A DNA stretch of 64,000 nt. Source: Jejuia sp043557195 (GTDB lineage: Bacteria; Bacteroidota; Bacteroidia; Flavobacteriales; Flavobacteriaceae). The first letter of the stretch is position 1. Each line of letters starts with the position of its first letter. The notes under the pieces are model-generated. The model ran no database searches and was not told where the DNA came from. It worked only from the letters and a program-made list of their open reading frames with translations. Both the position numbers and the translations under genes were made by a program. The stretch spans positions 2,666,001-2,730,000 of the forward strand of contig CP121314.1 of assembly GCA_043557195.1 (NCBI GenBank), written 5' to 3'. Positions 1 to 7,946 of this stretch are shown here, in pieces.

Positions 1-1
1 A

Positions 2-886
2 TACGGTATCATCAAGGATTCTAAAGGTTTATCTATTCCATATAGTTTTTATAATGGCGCTTTAAAGAAAGACGACAATCCTTCTGAAACTGCCATAAAA
101 TCTAATGAAAGTTTAAAACGATTCGCAGAGCATATTCAAAGTATTGATAATGCAATTGTACGTTTTGACACTGAAAGACTTTTAGAAGATGTAAATTCAG
201 GAATGTATTTCGATTCTTCAATTCCGCAAGGATATGGCGTTGGTAGTAGTGGTGCTCTAGTAGCTGCTATTTATGACAAATATGCTTATGATAAAATTAC
301 GGTTCTTGAAAATCTAACGAGAGAGAAATTGTTGAAGTTGAAGTCTATCTTTTCAGCAATGGAATCGTTTTTCCATGGTAGTTCTTCAGGTCTTGATCCA
401 TTAAATAGTTATTTAAGTATTCCGATTCTAATCAATTCAAAAGATAATATTGAGGCTACCGGTATTCCTGCACAACAGAGTGAAGGTAAAGGTGGTGTGT
501 TTTTGTTAGATTCTGGTATTATTGGAGAAACTGCGCCAATGGTCGGTTTGTTTATGGAGAATATGAAGCAGGAAGGTTTCCGTAGTATGCTTAAAAATCA
601 GTTTATTAAACATACGGATGCTTGTGTAGACGACTTTTTAAAAGGTGATATTAAATCCTTATTTAGAAATACAAAGCAACTCTCTAAAATTGTTTTGAAT
701 CACTTTAAACCAATGATTCCACAACAGTTTCATGAACTTTGGAAAAAAGGTATTGAAACTAACGAGTACTACTTAAAATTGTGTGGTTCTGGCGGTGGCG
801 GTTATATTCTTGGTTTTACTGAGGATATGGAGAGGGCAAAACAATCGCTTTCAGATTATAAATTAGAAGTAGTTTATAACTTCTAA
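2..886 (+). CDS. Mevalonate kinase (GHMP kinase), 5' end outside window
   Basis: ATP-dependent GHMP-family kinase, most likely phosphorylating mevalonate in isoprenoid precursor synthesis in the cytosol. The reading frame is open from base 2, so the N terminus lies upstream and the ATG at 203 is internal. The phosphate-binding motif PQGYGVGSSGALVA lies near codons 74-87 and the glycine-rich GHMP C-terminal motif (LCGSGGGGYILGF) close to the end. The following gene is a UbiA prenyltransferase, which fits an isoprenoid locus. Other GHMP kinases such as phosphomevalonate kinase cannot be fully excluded from the visible part. Confidence 0.8.
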   Translation, partial: YGIIKDSKGLSIPYSFYNGALKKDDNPSETAIKSNESLKRFAEHIQSIDNAIVRFDTERLLEDVNSGMYFDSSIPQGYGVGSSGALVAAIYDKYAYDKITVLENLTREKLLKLKSIFSAMESFFHGSSSGLDPLNSYLSIPILINSKDNIEATGIPAQQSEGKGGVFLLDSGIIGETAPMVGLFMENMKQEGFRSMLKNQFIKHTDACVDDFLKGDIKSLFRNTKQLSKIVLNHFKPMIPQQFHELWKKGIETNEYYLKLCGSGGGGYILGFTEDMERAKQSLSDYKLEVVYNF

Positions 887-916
887 ATTTCATTTATCTT
901 TATTTGAAATTTTATT

Positions 917-944
917 GTCATTCTGAACTTGTTTCAGAATCTCA
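917..944. repeat. Short dispersed hairpin repeat
   Basis: Contains the inverted repeat TTCTGAA-cttgt-TTCAGAA between two genes. A diverged partner lies at 11635-11660, sharing CTGAACTTGTTTCA. It looks like a small interspersed intergenic repeat; no function is evident. Confidence 0.5.
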
Positions 945-958
945 CTAATTCCTAATAG

Positions 959-1861
959 ATGCTTTCCAGAAGACAGAAACATATCTTGCTTAAATTTTTC
1001 AGCATGTTTTCTGTGGTTCGAGGCTACAATATTCTTGTTGTTGTAGTCGCTCAATATCTTACGGCCATCTATATTTTGGCATATGATAAACCGGTAAAAG
1101 AAGTGGTTTTCGATGTTAATCTTTTAATGTTGGTTTTAGCTTCGGCAGCCACTATAGCAGGGGGTTACATTATCAACAGTTTTTATGATTCTGAGAAAGA
1201 CTTAATTAATAGACCAATAAAGTCGCGATTGGATAGACTGGTAAGTCAAAACACAAAGCTTTCCTTTTATTTTGTGCTGAATTTTATTGCAGCTATAATG
1301 GCGAGTTATGTATCGTTTAAAGCTGTGATTTTCTTTTCAATTTACATTTTTGGTATTTGGTTTTACTCACATAAATTGAAGAAGCTCCCTTTTATTGGGA
1401 ATTTAACGTCAGCTATTTTAACGATAACACCCTTCTTCGCCATTTTTATGTATTACAAGAACTTTGAAACAGTAATTTTTGTGCATGCCATATTCTTGTT
1501 TATAATGATATCAATGCGGGAACTTACCAAGGATTTAGAAAATATTAAAGGTGATATTGCTCAAAACTACATTACTATTCCAGTGGCCTATGGAGAAAAA
1601 GTATCTAAAATTATGTTGACAATTTTAGCAGGTGCAACTTCAATCCCTATGTATTTATTGTTGTTTTATTTTGAAGTGGGCTACATGTACCTCTTCTTTT
1701 ATCTAAGTTTATTTTTATTAGTAGTCTTTTTGATATTATTATGGAAATCTACTACTAAAGTGCAGTATTTGATCTTACATAATATCTTAAAATTTATAAT
1801 TCTTGCAGGGGTATTTAGTATTTTACTAATTGATGTAAGTGTTATTTTAAATCGAATTTAA
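959..1861 (+). CDS. UbiA-family prenyltransferase
   Basis: Integral-membrane prenyltransferase of about 300 residues with roughly eight to nine hydrophobic segments. The first Asp-rich motif is around N73/D77/D81 (NSFYDSEKD) and the second around D192-D199 (KDLENIKGD). These bind Mg-diphosphate of the isoprenoid donor in the UbiA superfamily. Flavobacterial homologues beside mevalonate genes are usually named geranylgeranylglycerol-phosphate geranylgeranyltransferase; the substrate cannot be read from the sequence. It follows the mevalonate kinase after about 70 bp and is followed after 1 bp by a small membrane protein, suggesting cotranscription. Confidence 0.85.
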   Translation: MLSRRQKHILLKFFSMFSVVRGYNILVVVVAQYLTAIYILAYDKPVKEVVFDVNLLMLVLASAATIAGGYIINSFYDSEKDLINRPIKSRLDRLVSQNTKLSFYFVLNFIAAIMASYVSFKAVIFFSIYIFGIWFYSHKLKKLPFIGNLTSAILTITPFFAIFMYYKNFETVIFVHAIFLFIMISMRELTKDLENIKGDIAQNYITIPVAYGEKVSKIMLTILAGATSIPMYLLLFYFEVGYMYLFFYLSLFLLVVFLILLWKSTTKVQYLILHNILKFIILAGVFSILLIDVSVILNRI

Positions 1862-1862
1862 T

Positions 1863-2153
1863 ATGAGTATTTTCATAATTATTTTTGGATTACTTTTTAT
1901 AACTTACATATTGATTTTCTTTAGTGATACAAAGCCATCTGTAATAATTTTTCTTATTTCAACGGGGCTTATAATTTCATATGTATATCCAACTTTTTTT
2001 GAAAAGCATGTGAATGATATTAAGTTGTCTGCTGGATATATTAGTGCTATCCATTTTATTATAAAAGGCTTATTAATAATTATCGTTAATTATATTTTTA
2101 GATTTATATTTTATTTCTTTAAAGGAAGAATAAGTAAACTTGAAAAAGATTAA
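1863..2153 (+). CDS. Small membrane protein, unknown
   Basis: A 96-residue, very hydrophobic protein with about three predicted membrane helices (near residues 2-20, 27-45 and 60-88) and a short basic, charged C terminus. It begins one base after the UbiA stop and its end nearly touches the nitrilase gene, so it is probably in the same transcript. I do not recognise a family. Its position suggests a membrane role in the same unit, but no function can be assigned. Confidence 0.6.
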   Translation: MSIFIIIFGLLFITYILIFFSDTKPSVIIFLISTGLIISYVYPTFFEKHVNDIKLSAGYISAIHFIIKGLLIIIVNYIFRFIFYFFKGRISKLEKD

Positions 2154-2163
2154 GCTTAATGAC

Positions 2164-3114
2164 ATGGAGAACCTTTTAAAAGTAGCCTTGGCCCAAACTT
2201 CGCCAGTATGGTTGAATAAAGTTGAAACGTTAAATAAAGTAGAGCAATCTATAATTGATGCATCAAAAGAAAACTGTGAGCTTATCGTTTTTGGTGAAGG
2301 CTTAGTTCCAGGATATCCATTTTGGTTAGCATTAACGGGTGGAGCTGAATGGAATACAAATGTGAACAAAGCATTACATGCACATTACGTTAAAAACTCT
2401 ATTACTATTGAATATGGTGATTTAGAAGGTGTTTGTGAACTTGCCAAAACTCACAATATAGCTGTTTATTTAGGTGTGATTGAACGCCCTTTAGACCGCG
2501 GTGGACACAGTGTTTATGCGTCTTTAGTTTACATAAATGAAGCTGGAGAAATTAAATCGGTTCATCGAAAATTGCAACCCACCTATGATGAACGTTTAAC
2601 ATGGGCACCAGGAGATGGTAATGGATTACAAGTGCATCCGCTTAAAGATTTTACAGTTGGCGGTTTAAATTGTTGGGAAAACTGGATGCCCTTACCAAGA
2701 GCTGCGCTTTATGGATTGGGTGAAAATTTACATATTGCGGTATGGCCAGGGAGCGACCATAACACCAAAGATATTACTCGATTTATTGCCAGAGAATCGC
2801 GCTCTTTTGTGATTTCGGTGAGTAGTTTAATGTCAAAAAATGACTTCCCAAAAGATACACCGCATTTAGATAAAATACTTGAAAAAGCTCCAGATGTTTT
2901 AGCAAATGGTGGTAGCTGTATTGCAGGACCAGATGGTGAATGGATTGTGGAACCTGTTTTGCATACATCAGGATTGATTATTGAAACACTCGACTTTAAT
3001 CGTGTGTATGAAGAGCGTCAGAATTTTGATGCTGTTGGACATTATTCAAGACCAGATGTAACACAGTTACATGTGAATACAGAACGACAATCTACTGTAA
3101 AGTTTAACAAGTAG
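2164..3114 (+). CDS. Nitrilase-family carbon-nitrogen hydrolase
   Basis: Cytosolic nitrilase-superfamily enzyme of 316 residues. The catalytic triad is visible as E45 (FGEGLVPGYP), K136 (HRKLQPTYDE) and C170 (GLNCWENWMPL). The NCWENW context is typical of true nitrilases, which convert organic nitriles to acid and ammonia. The ATG at 2164 is preferred over the in-frame TTG at 2140, because that longer start overlaps the upstream gene and adds only basic residues not typical of the family. The natural substrate is unknown. Confidence 0.85.
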   Translation: MENLLKVALAQTSPVWLNKVETLNKVEQSIIDASKENCELIVFGEGLVPGYPFWLALTGGAEWNTNVNKALHAHYVKNSITIEYGDLEGVCELAKTHNIAVYLGVIERPLDRGGHSVYASLVYINEAGEIKSVHRKLQPTYDERLTWAPGDGNGLQVHPLKDFTVGGLNCWENWMPLPRAALYGLGENLHIAVWPGSDHNTKDITRFIARESRSFVISVSSLMSKNDFPKDTPHLDKILEKAPDVLANGGSCIAGPDGEWIVEPVLHTSGLIIETLDFNRVYEERQNFDAVGHYSRPDVTQLHVNTERQSTVKFNK

Positions 3115-3157
3115 ATAAATCCTTAATCTAAAATCAGTAAACCTAAATTAATAGGTA

Positions 3158-3165
3158 TATCTTTG
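3158..3165 (+). promoter_or_regulatory. Candidate Bacteroidota -7 promoter element
   Basis: TATCTTTG matches the TAnnTTTG element and sits 15 bp before the pseudouridine synthase ATG, implying a very short leader. No clear TTTG upstream box was found, so this is only moderately supported. Confidence 0.45.
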
Positions 3166-3180
3166 CATAAAATTTAAGTA

Positions 3181-4023
3181 ATGAACAGACAAAAAGGGGG
3201 CAAAGGCAAAGGAAAACCATCAGGACGTGGCAGTGGTAATAAACGTTTTGCAAGTTATGCAAGAGGAAATGCGCCAATAAAAAAGTCGAACCCGCCGCAG
3301 AAAACATCTGGTAATTCAGATGAAATACGATTGAACAAATATGTGGCTAATTCAGGTGTATGTTCTCGTCGTGAAGCCGACGTACATATTGCTACTGGTT
3401 TGGTTTCTGTAAATGGAAAAATTGTTACAGAAATGGGTTATAAAGTAAAACCTGGTGACGAGGTGCGTTACGATGGTTCAAGAATTAGTCCAGAGAAAAA
3501 GGCCTACGTACTTTTAAATAAACCCAAAGGTTTCGCAACCACGACAAGCGAAGGTAAAGGTAGAACAGTAATGGATTTGGTGGCTAATGCTACAAATTCT
3601 AAAATAAAGCCTATTGGCCGTTTGGGCAGAAACTCTAAGGGGTTGCTATTGTTTACTAATGATGATAGTATTCATAAAAAATTTACCAATTCTAAAAATG
3701 GTGTGGCGCGTTTATTTCATATCGAGTTAGATAAAAATTTAAAACTTGAGGATTTAAAAAAGATTCAGAACGGATTTAAACTAGAGGGTAAATTAATTGA
3801 AGTTGAAGAAATAAGTTATATCGATGGTGCGAGTAAAAAAGAAGTTGGTTTAAAAATTAAAAATACGGGTAATACCATTATCCGAACTATTTTTGAGCAT
3901 TTTAGCTATGATATTTTAAGTTTAGATTGTGTTGCTATCGGCCACCTAACTAAAAAGGATATTCCACGCGGACATTGGAAACACTTAACAGAGCAAGAGT
4001 TGAATACCTTGCGAATGCTCTAG
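3181..4023 (+). CDS. RsuA/RluB-family pseudouridine synthase homologue lacking the usual catalytic Asp
   Basis: A 280-residue protein with a basic, Gly-rich N-terminal tail (1-45), an S4 RNA-binding domain (about 48-95, LNKYVANSGVCSRREAD) and a pseudouridine-synthase domain (about 106-280). The family active site normally reads GRLDxxTxGLLLFTNDG with Asp as catalytic nucleophile. Here it reads GRLGRNSKGLLLFTNDD, with Gly149 at the Asp position. Downstream, the usual RIVRRIFEH region is NTIIRTIFEH. The fold and RNA binding are probably kept, but catalysis is doubtful. Whether this is a lineage-wide paralogue or a local change cannot be told here. Confidence 0.8.
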   Translation: MNRQKGGKGKGKPSGRGSGNKRFASYARGNAPIKKSNPPQKTSGNSDEIRLNKYVANSGVCSRREADVHIATGLVSVNGKIVTEMGYKVKPGDEVRYDGSRISPEKKAYVLLNKPKGFATTTSEGKGRTVMDLVANATNSKIKPIGRLGRNSKGLLLFTNDDSIHKKFTNSKNGVARLFHIELDKNLKLEDLKKIQNGFKLEGKLIEVEEISYIDGASKKEVGLKIKNTGNTIIRTIFEHFSYDILSLDCVAIGHLTKKDIPRGHWKHLTEQELNTLRML

Positions 4024-4100
4024 TTTTGATAATTTTATAGATGAAATAAGGTATTTATGTTAAAGTTTATACATTAACTCTTTTATAAAATCTAAAAGAC

Positions 4101-4189
4101 TAGTTATTCCCGTAACTATAATAATTGCATGTTATTTTAGACGTCGAATAACCTGCAATGTGAACTTAACCTAACAGGAGGATTCCTGT
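4101..4189 (+). promoter_or_regulatory. Hairpin-rich leader of a small secreted protein gene
   Basis: Three consecutive inverted repeats precede the gene at 4225. TAGTTA/TAACTA is at 4101-4118. A 12-pair stem with one mismatch is at 4124-4159 (ATTGCAtGTTATT with AATAACcTGCAAT, 10-nt loop). ACAGGA/TCCTGT is at 4174-4189. Pairings were read by eye; a structured leader or regulatory site is inferred. Confidence 0.4.
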
Positions 4190-4224
4190 AAATTATTTTA
4201 TTTAATCTTTAAATATTATTAAAA

Positions 4225-4572
4225 ATGAAGACAAAGTTTTTGTTTATGTTATGTAGTTTTTTGATGCTGTTTTTTACCTTATCTAGTTTTAAAACAGAAA
4301 TGCCTTCTGATGAATTATCTGTGCTAACTCAAGATAGTCAGGAAGTAGATGCCATGTATAAAGGTAATGACGAAAGTGGTTTTAACTTTGAAGTAGAAGA
4401 TAATGGAGAATCGCAAACCATGGTTTTTCAGCAAATTGACGAACCAGTTTTAAGTGTTTTTGATTTACACTCTGAATCTTTTATTGATGTTAATTTTAAG
4501 GTGACCTACACTGTAAAAATGGACGACGATGGTAATGAAATTAAAACTATTACCGAATTAGAAAAGCTGTAA
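4225..4572 (+). CDS. Small secreted protein, family shared with two nearby genes
   Basis: A 115-residue protein with an N-terminal signal peptide (about residues 1-22) and an acidic mature part. The C-terminal half carries the pattern VL-x3-FDL-x6-FI-x4-KVTYT ending in LEKL. This also appears in the 126-residue secreted protein at 11247 and the 73-residue cytosolic-looking protein at 10847, so the three look like paralogues of a small beta-rich domain. The function is unknown; the protein probably acts in the periplasm. It is followed by a clear terminator and preceded by a hairpin-rich 200-bp leader, so it is likely monocistronic. Confidence 0.65.
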   Translation: MKTKFLFMLCSFLMLFFTLSSFKTEMPSDELSVLTQDSQEVDAMYKGNDESGFNFEVEDNGESQTMVFQQIDEPVLSVFDLHSESFIDVNFKVTYTVKMDDDGNEIKTITELEKL

Positions 4573-4596
4573 GCAGCAATGTTAAGTATAAACTTT

Positions 4597-4623
4597 AAGC
4601 CACCTTTTGGGTGGCTTTTTTTA
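4597..4623 (+). terminator. Intrinsic terminator
   Basis: Stem AGCCACC / GGTGGCT with a 5-nt loop, followed by seven or more T, 25 bp after the stop of the small secreted protein gene. Confidence 0.85.
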
Positions 4624-4657
4624 TGTATGTATACTAAAAGCTAAGTCTAAATAAGAT

Positions 4658-5023
4658 TTAGTTGTTAAATTCACCAATATGCCATAAAATTCCTGAGGGA
4701 TCGTGTATAAAATATTCGTTGCCCCAGTTATTATAATGGATTTCTGAGATTTTTACGTTTTCATATTTACTTGTAAGGTTTAGTTTTTTAATGTGTATTA
4801 AGTGTTCCTCTACATTTTCAACTTCAAGAAAAATCATGGAATTATTTACCCAATCTTTTACATAGGCCTCTTGTAAATAGAAACCAAAATCTCCAGATTT
4901 AAAAAAAGACATTTTATAGGGGATTTTAATTTCTTCAAAGCCAAAGTCCGAATAAAACTGTCTTGAAAGATTATAGTCTTTGGCTCCAATAAATGGTCTT
5001 ACAGATTTAATATTGTGGTTCAT
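4658..5023 (-). CDS. VOC-superfamily (glyoxalase/bleomycin-resistance-like) protein
   Basis: A 121-residue single-module protein of the vicinal oxygen chelate fold. It shows paired beta-alpha-beta-beta-beta halves: VRPFIGAKDYNLSRQFYSDFGF at the start, then SMIFLEVENVEEH, and FIHDPSGILWHIGEF at the end. The last segment is the usual VOC C-terminal signature. Members include glyoxalases, dioxygenases and antibiotic-binding proteins; the substrate cannot be predicted. It is a lone minus-strand gene convergent with the preceding small secreted gene, with a 530-bp gene-free region on its other side. Confidence 0.75.
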   Translation of the reverse strand: MNHNIKSVRPFIGAKDYNLSRQFYSDFGFEEIKIPYKMSFFKSGDFGFYLQEAYVKDWVNNSMIFLEVENVEEHLIHIKKLNLTSKYENVKISEIHYNNWGNEYFIHDPSGILWHIGEFNN

Positions 5024-5128
5024 ATCTTCATGATTTATTTCTAAAAATAGTGTTTTTAGTTGGCAATTTTTTATTTAGATTTTACAAATATTGCGAAATG
5101 GTTTCATGGGTTTACTATGATTTCTTTT

Positions 5129-5216
5129 GCGTTAGGGATAGAAGCGGATAGCCCACAGCCCGACGAAGGAGGTGCGAGGACTTGTAGCGGATAGCCCGAC
5201 CCTTGCGGTAACGCCC
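5129..5216. repeat. Dispersed GCGTTA/TAACGC repeat, copy 1
   Basis: Begins GCGTTAGGGAT and ends with GGTAACGCCC, giving complementary ends. Its interior (GAGGACTTG, GATAGCCCGACCC) matches the reverse complement of copy 2 at 20585-20670. The short open frames crossing it are not considered genes. Confidence 0.75.
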
Positions 5217-5235
5217 AAAAAAAATTATAAAAATG

Positions 5236-5265
5236 TTTGGCGTATTAAAAAATAAATTACATTTG
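5236..5265 (+). promoter_or_regulatory. Promoter of the speA polyamine operon
   Basis: TTTG at 5236-5239 and TACATTTG at 5258-5265, spaced by 18 bp, match both parts of the Bacteroidota sigma-A promoter (TTTG, then TAnnTTTG). Transcription would start near 5270, leaving a leader of about 285 nt before the TTG start of speA. Confidence 0.65.
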
Positions 5266-5269
5266 CGCA

Positions 5270-5554
5270 CCTTTTTTGAGAAATTAAACTTTAAACTCAA
5301 GAAAGTAGCTGAACACTTTGAAACCTGTTTCTATGTTCGGGCTTTTGAAAATTAGGAAGTCATATTCAAAAGCAGCTTACAGATTAAGCGACCGAATTTT
5401 AAAGCTAACTTCCGTGTCTCCGATATATGCTGTACAGCATGAATATGCCTTTGCGCCTACAACTTGCATAGCGTTTCGTATTTGATATTTATTTGTTATT
5501 ACCGTAACCTGTAGTTAATACACGATTTACATTTTTAACTTTTAAATAAACATT
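5270..5554 (+). ncRNA. Candidate structured 5' leader of speA with a pseudoknot
   Basis: The leader can fold into helix TTCGG (5336-5340) with CCGAA (5392-5396), directly stacked on a 9-bp helix GCTTTTGAA (5341-5349) with TTCAAAAGC (5365-5373). The loop of that helix contains GGAAGT (5355-5360), complementary to ACTTCC at 5407-5412 outside the helix, which makes a pseudoknot. A further hairpin ATGCT-GTAC-AGCAT follows at 5426-5439. I do not recognise a known riboswitch class. A cis-regulatory RNA controlling polyamine synthesis is an inference; no ligand can be named. Confidence 0.45.
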
Positions 5555-7003
5555 TTGAATACTAAATATATTGATTTAATTAATCAGACTTTTGATTTTC
5601 CGCAAGAGGAATTTAAAGTTGATAAAGGGCAGTTGCATTTTCATGGTATTGATTTATTGGCATTAACAAAACAGTATGGTGCGCCATTAAAATTCACTTA
5701 TTTGCCACAAATTTCAAACAACATTAATAGGGCAAAAACGTGGTTTGCGAATGCTATTGAAAAGCACAATTACAAAGGTAGTTACAACTATTGTTATTGT
5801 ACAAAAAGCAGCCATTTTAAGCATGTTTTGAATGAGGCTTTGAAAAATGATATTCATATTGAAACGTCTTCTGCTTTTGATATTGATATTGTTGAAAACT
5901 TAAAGGCTGAAGGGAAAATTACCGATAATACCTATGTAATTAGCAACGGTTTTAAACGTGCACAGTACGTTACCAATATTGCGCGTTTGATAAATAATGG
6001 ACATAAAAATGCCATACCAATTATTGATAATTACGAAGAAATTGATTTGCTTTCACAAGAGATTAACGGCAAGTTTAACGTTGGGATTAGAATAGCTTCG
6101 GAGGAAGAGCCAAAATTTGAATTTTATACCTCCCGTTTGGGAATAGGCTACAAGAATATTGTGCCTTTTTATAAGAATCAGATTGCCAATAATGAAAAGG
6201 TAGAACTGAAAATGTTGCACTTTTTTATTAATACAGGCATTAGGGATAATTCGTATTACTGGAATGAATTGTTGAAATGCTTAAAGGTATACACAAGTTT
6301 GAAAAAGATTTGTCCGTCATTAGATTGCTTAAATATTGGTGGTGGTTTCCCAATTAAAACCTCTTTAGGTTTTGAGTTTGATTATGAATATATGGTAGAT
6401 GAAATCATCAATCAGATTAAATTAACTTGTGAGGAAGAAGGCGTAGATGTGCCTAATATTTTTACAGAATTCGGAAGCTTTACTGTTGGCGAAAGTGGTG
6501 GTGCTATTTATGAAGTATTATACCAAAAGCAACAGAACGATCGTGAAAAGTGGAACATGATAAACTCTTCGTTCATTACTACATTACCTGATACTTGGGC
6601 GATTAATAAGCGTTTTATTTTGTTGTCCGTAAACCGTTGGCAGGATAGTTACGAGCGTGTATTATTAGGTGGTTTAACTTGTGATAGTGATGATTATTAT
6701 AATAGTGAACAACATATGAATGCCATCTATCTACCTAAATATAATAAAGAGAAGCCATTATATGTAGGGTTTTTTAATACTGGTGCTTACCAAGAAACTA
6801 TTGGTGGTTTTGGAGGTTTACAGCACTGCTTAATTCCTTCACCAAAGCATATTTTAATTGATAGAGATGCTGATGGAAATTTAACCACCAGATTATTTAG
6901 CGAACAACAAAAAAGTGAAGATTTACTAAAAATATTGGGTTACGATAAGGAATCAACATCTGTAGAATCAGGAGATTTAGAGGTAGCCAAAGTTTATAAT
7001 TAA
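5555..7003 (+). CDS. speA: Arginine decarboxylase (alanine-racemase-fold, PLP)
   Basis: Converts arginine to agmatine and CO2, the first step of polyamine synthesis in the cytosol. It is 482 residues long, with the PLP-binding Lys near K84 (YCYCTKSSHFK), the phosphate-binding glycine loop near 262-266 (IGGGFP), EFGSFTVGESGG near 305-316 and the second-subunit active-site Cys near C376 (GGLTCDSDDYY). The start codon is TTG: this is the only start that gives the expected N terminus (NTKYIDLINQTFDFP), and no upstream ATG is in frame close by. It leads the operon with agmatinase (4-bp gap) behind a long structured leader. Diaminopimelate decarboxylase is less likely given the agmatinase partner. 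Confidence 0.9.
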   Translation: MNTKYIDLINQTFDFPQEEFKVDKGQLHFHGIDLLALTKQYGAPLKFTYLPQISNNINRAKTWFANAIEKHNYKGSYNYCYCTKSSHFKHVLNEALKNDIHIETSSAFDIDIVENLKAEGKITDNTYVISNGFKRAQYVTNIARLINNGHKNAIPIIDNYEEIDLLSQEINGKFNVGIRIASEEEPKFEFYTSRLGIGYKNIVPFYKNQIANNEKVELKMLHFFINTGIRDNSYYWNELLKCLKVYTSLKKICPSLDCLNIGGGFPIKTSLGFEFDYEYMVDEIINQIKLTCEEEGVDVPNIFTEFGSFTVGESGGAIYEVLYQKQQNDREKWNMINSSFITTLPDTWAINKRFILLSVNRWQDSYERVLLGGLTCDSDDYYNSEQHMNAIYLPKYNKEKPLYVGFFNTGAYQETIGGFGGLQHCLIPSPKHILIDRDADGNLTTRLFSEQQKSEDLLKILGYDKESTSVESGDLEVAKVYN

Positions 7004-7007
7004 TACA

Positions 7008-7946
7008 ATGAACAATAAAACATACGCTGGAATTCCTGAGGAATTCGCAAAATTAGAACAGGCTAAAATTGTTTTAATTCCTGTGCCTTATGATGGTACA
7101 AGCACATGGCAAAAAGGTGCCGACAAAGGGCCACAAGCTTTTTTAGAAGCTTCGGAAAACATGGAGCTTTACGATATTGAAACAGATACTGAAGTATATC
7201 AACAAGGGGTGTTTTTAGCTGATGCAGTCACTGAAAATACGTCGCCAGAAGCTATGGTAGAAGCTGTACATCAGGTAACTAAAAAGTACATTAAGAAAAA
7301 TAAGTTTGTAACTGTTTTTGGTGGCGAACATTCTATATCTATTGGAACTATTCGTGCCTTTAATGAGATGTATCCAAGTTTGACCGTGTTGCATATTGAT
7401 GCGCATGCCGATTTGCGAGAGTCGTATGAAGGTTCTACCTGTAACCATGCTTGTGCGGTTTATGAAGCGAGCCAAAACACTAATTTAATTCAGGTAGGCA
7501 TTCGTTCTATGGATATCATGGAAAAAACAGTGATGGATACTGAAAAAACCTATTTTGCCCATGATATGGCTGTGGATGATACCTGGATGGATTCGGCTAT
7601 TGATCAAATGACGGATAATGTGTTTATCACGTTTGACTTAGATGCATTTGATCCTTCAATTTTACCAAGCACTGGCACGCCAGAACCAGGTGGTTTATTA
7701 TGGTATGAAACGTTGGAGTTTTTAAAACAAGTATTTGAAGAAAAGAACGTAGTAGGCTTTGATATTGTGGAATTATGTCCGAATTCAAAAGAAAAATCAT
7801 CAGACTTTTTGGCTGCAAAATTGTATTACAAAATGCTGAGCTATAAGTTTATGAATGATGAAGTGGATGATCACTTTGATAATAATTACGAAGCAACCGA
7901 AACAAAAAAGAACACCTTAAAATTTACTGAAAATGACAACTACTAA
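7008..7946 (+). CDS. speB: Agmatinase (arginase/ureohydrolase family)
   Basis: Hydrolyses agmatine to putrescine and urea. It is 312 residues long with the dinuclear manganese site intact: GGEHS (about 105-109), DAHADLR (131-137) and FDLDAFDPS (about 209-217). It sits between arginine decarboxylase and the deoxyhypusine-synthase-like gene and overlaps the latter by 14 bp, which supports translational coupling and agmatine rather than arginine as substrate. An acidic, Asn-rich tail of about 30 residues follows the core. Confidence 0.88.
   Translation: MNNKTYAGIPEEFAKLEQAKIVLIPVPYDGTSTWQKGADKGPQAFLEASENMELYDIETDTEVYQQGVFLADAVTENTSPEAMVEAVHQVTKKYIKKNKFVTVFGGEHSISIGTIRAFNEMYPSLTVLHIDAHADLRESYEGSTCNHACAVYEASQNTNLIQVGIRSMDIMEKTVMDTEKTYFAHDMAVDDTWMDSAIDQMTDNVFITFDLDAFDPSILPSTGTPEPGGLLWYETLEFLKQVFEEKNVVGFDIVELCPNSKEKSSDFLAAKLYYKMLSYKFMNDEVDDHFDNNYEATETKKNTLKFTENDNY

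Noticed and set aside
5115..5300. 61-residue open frame on the minus strand
   Set aside because: It lies across dispersed repeat copy 1 and the speA promoter, and its sequence shows no protein-like pattern.
5270..5554. Known structured RNA such as tmRNA, RNase P RNA or 6S RNA in the speA leader
   Set aside because: No hallmark sequences of these RNAs were recognised; the position and promoter fit a leader of speA better.
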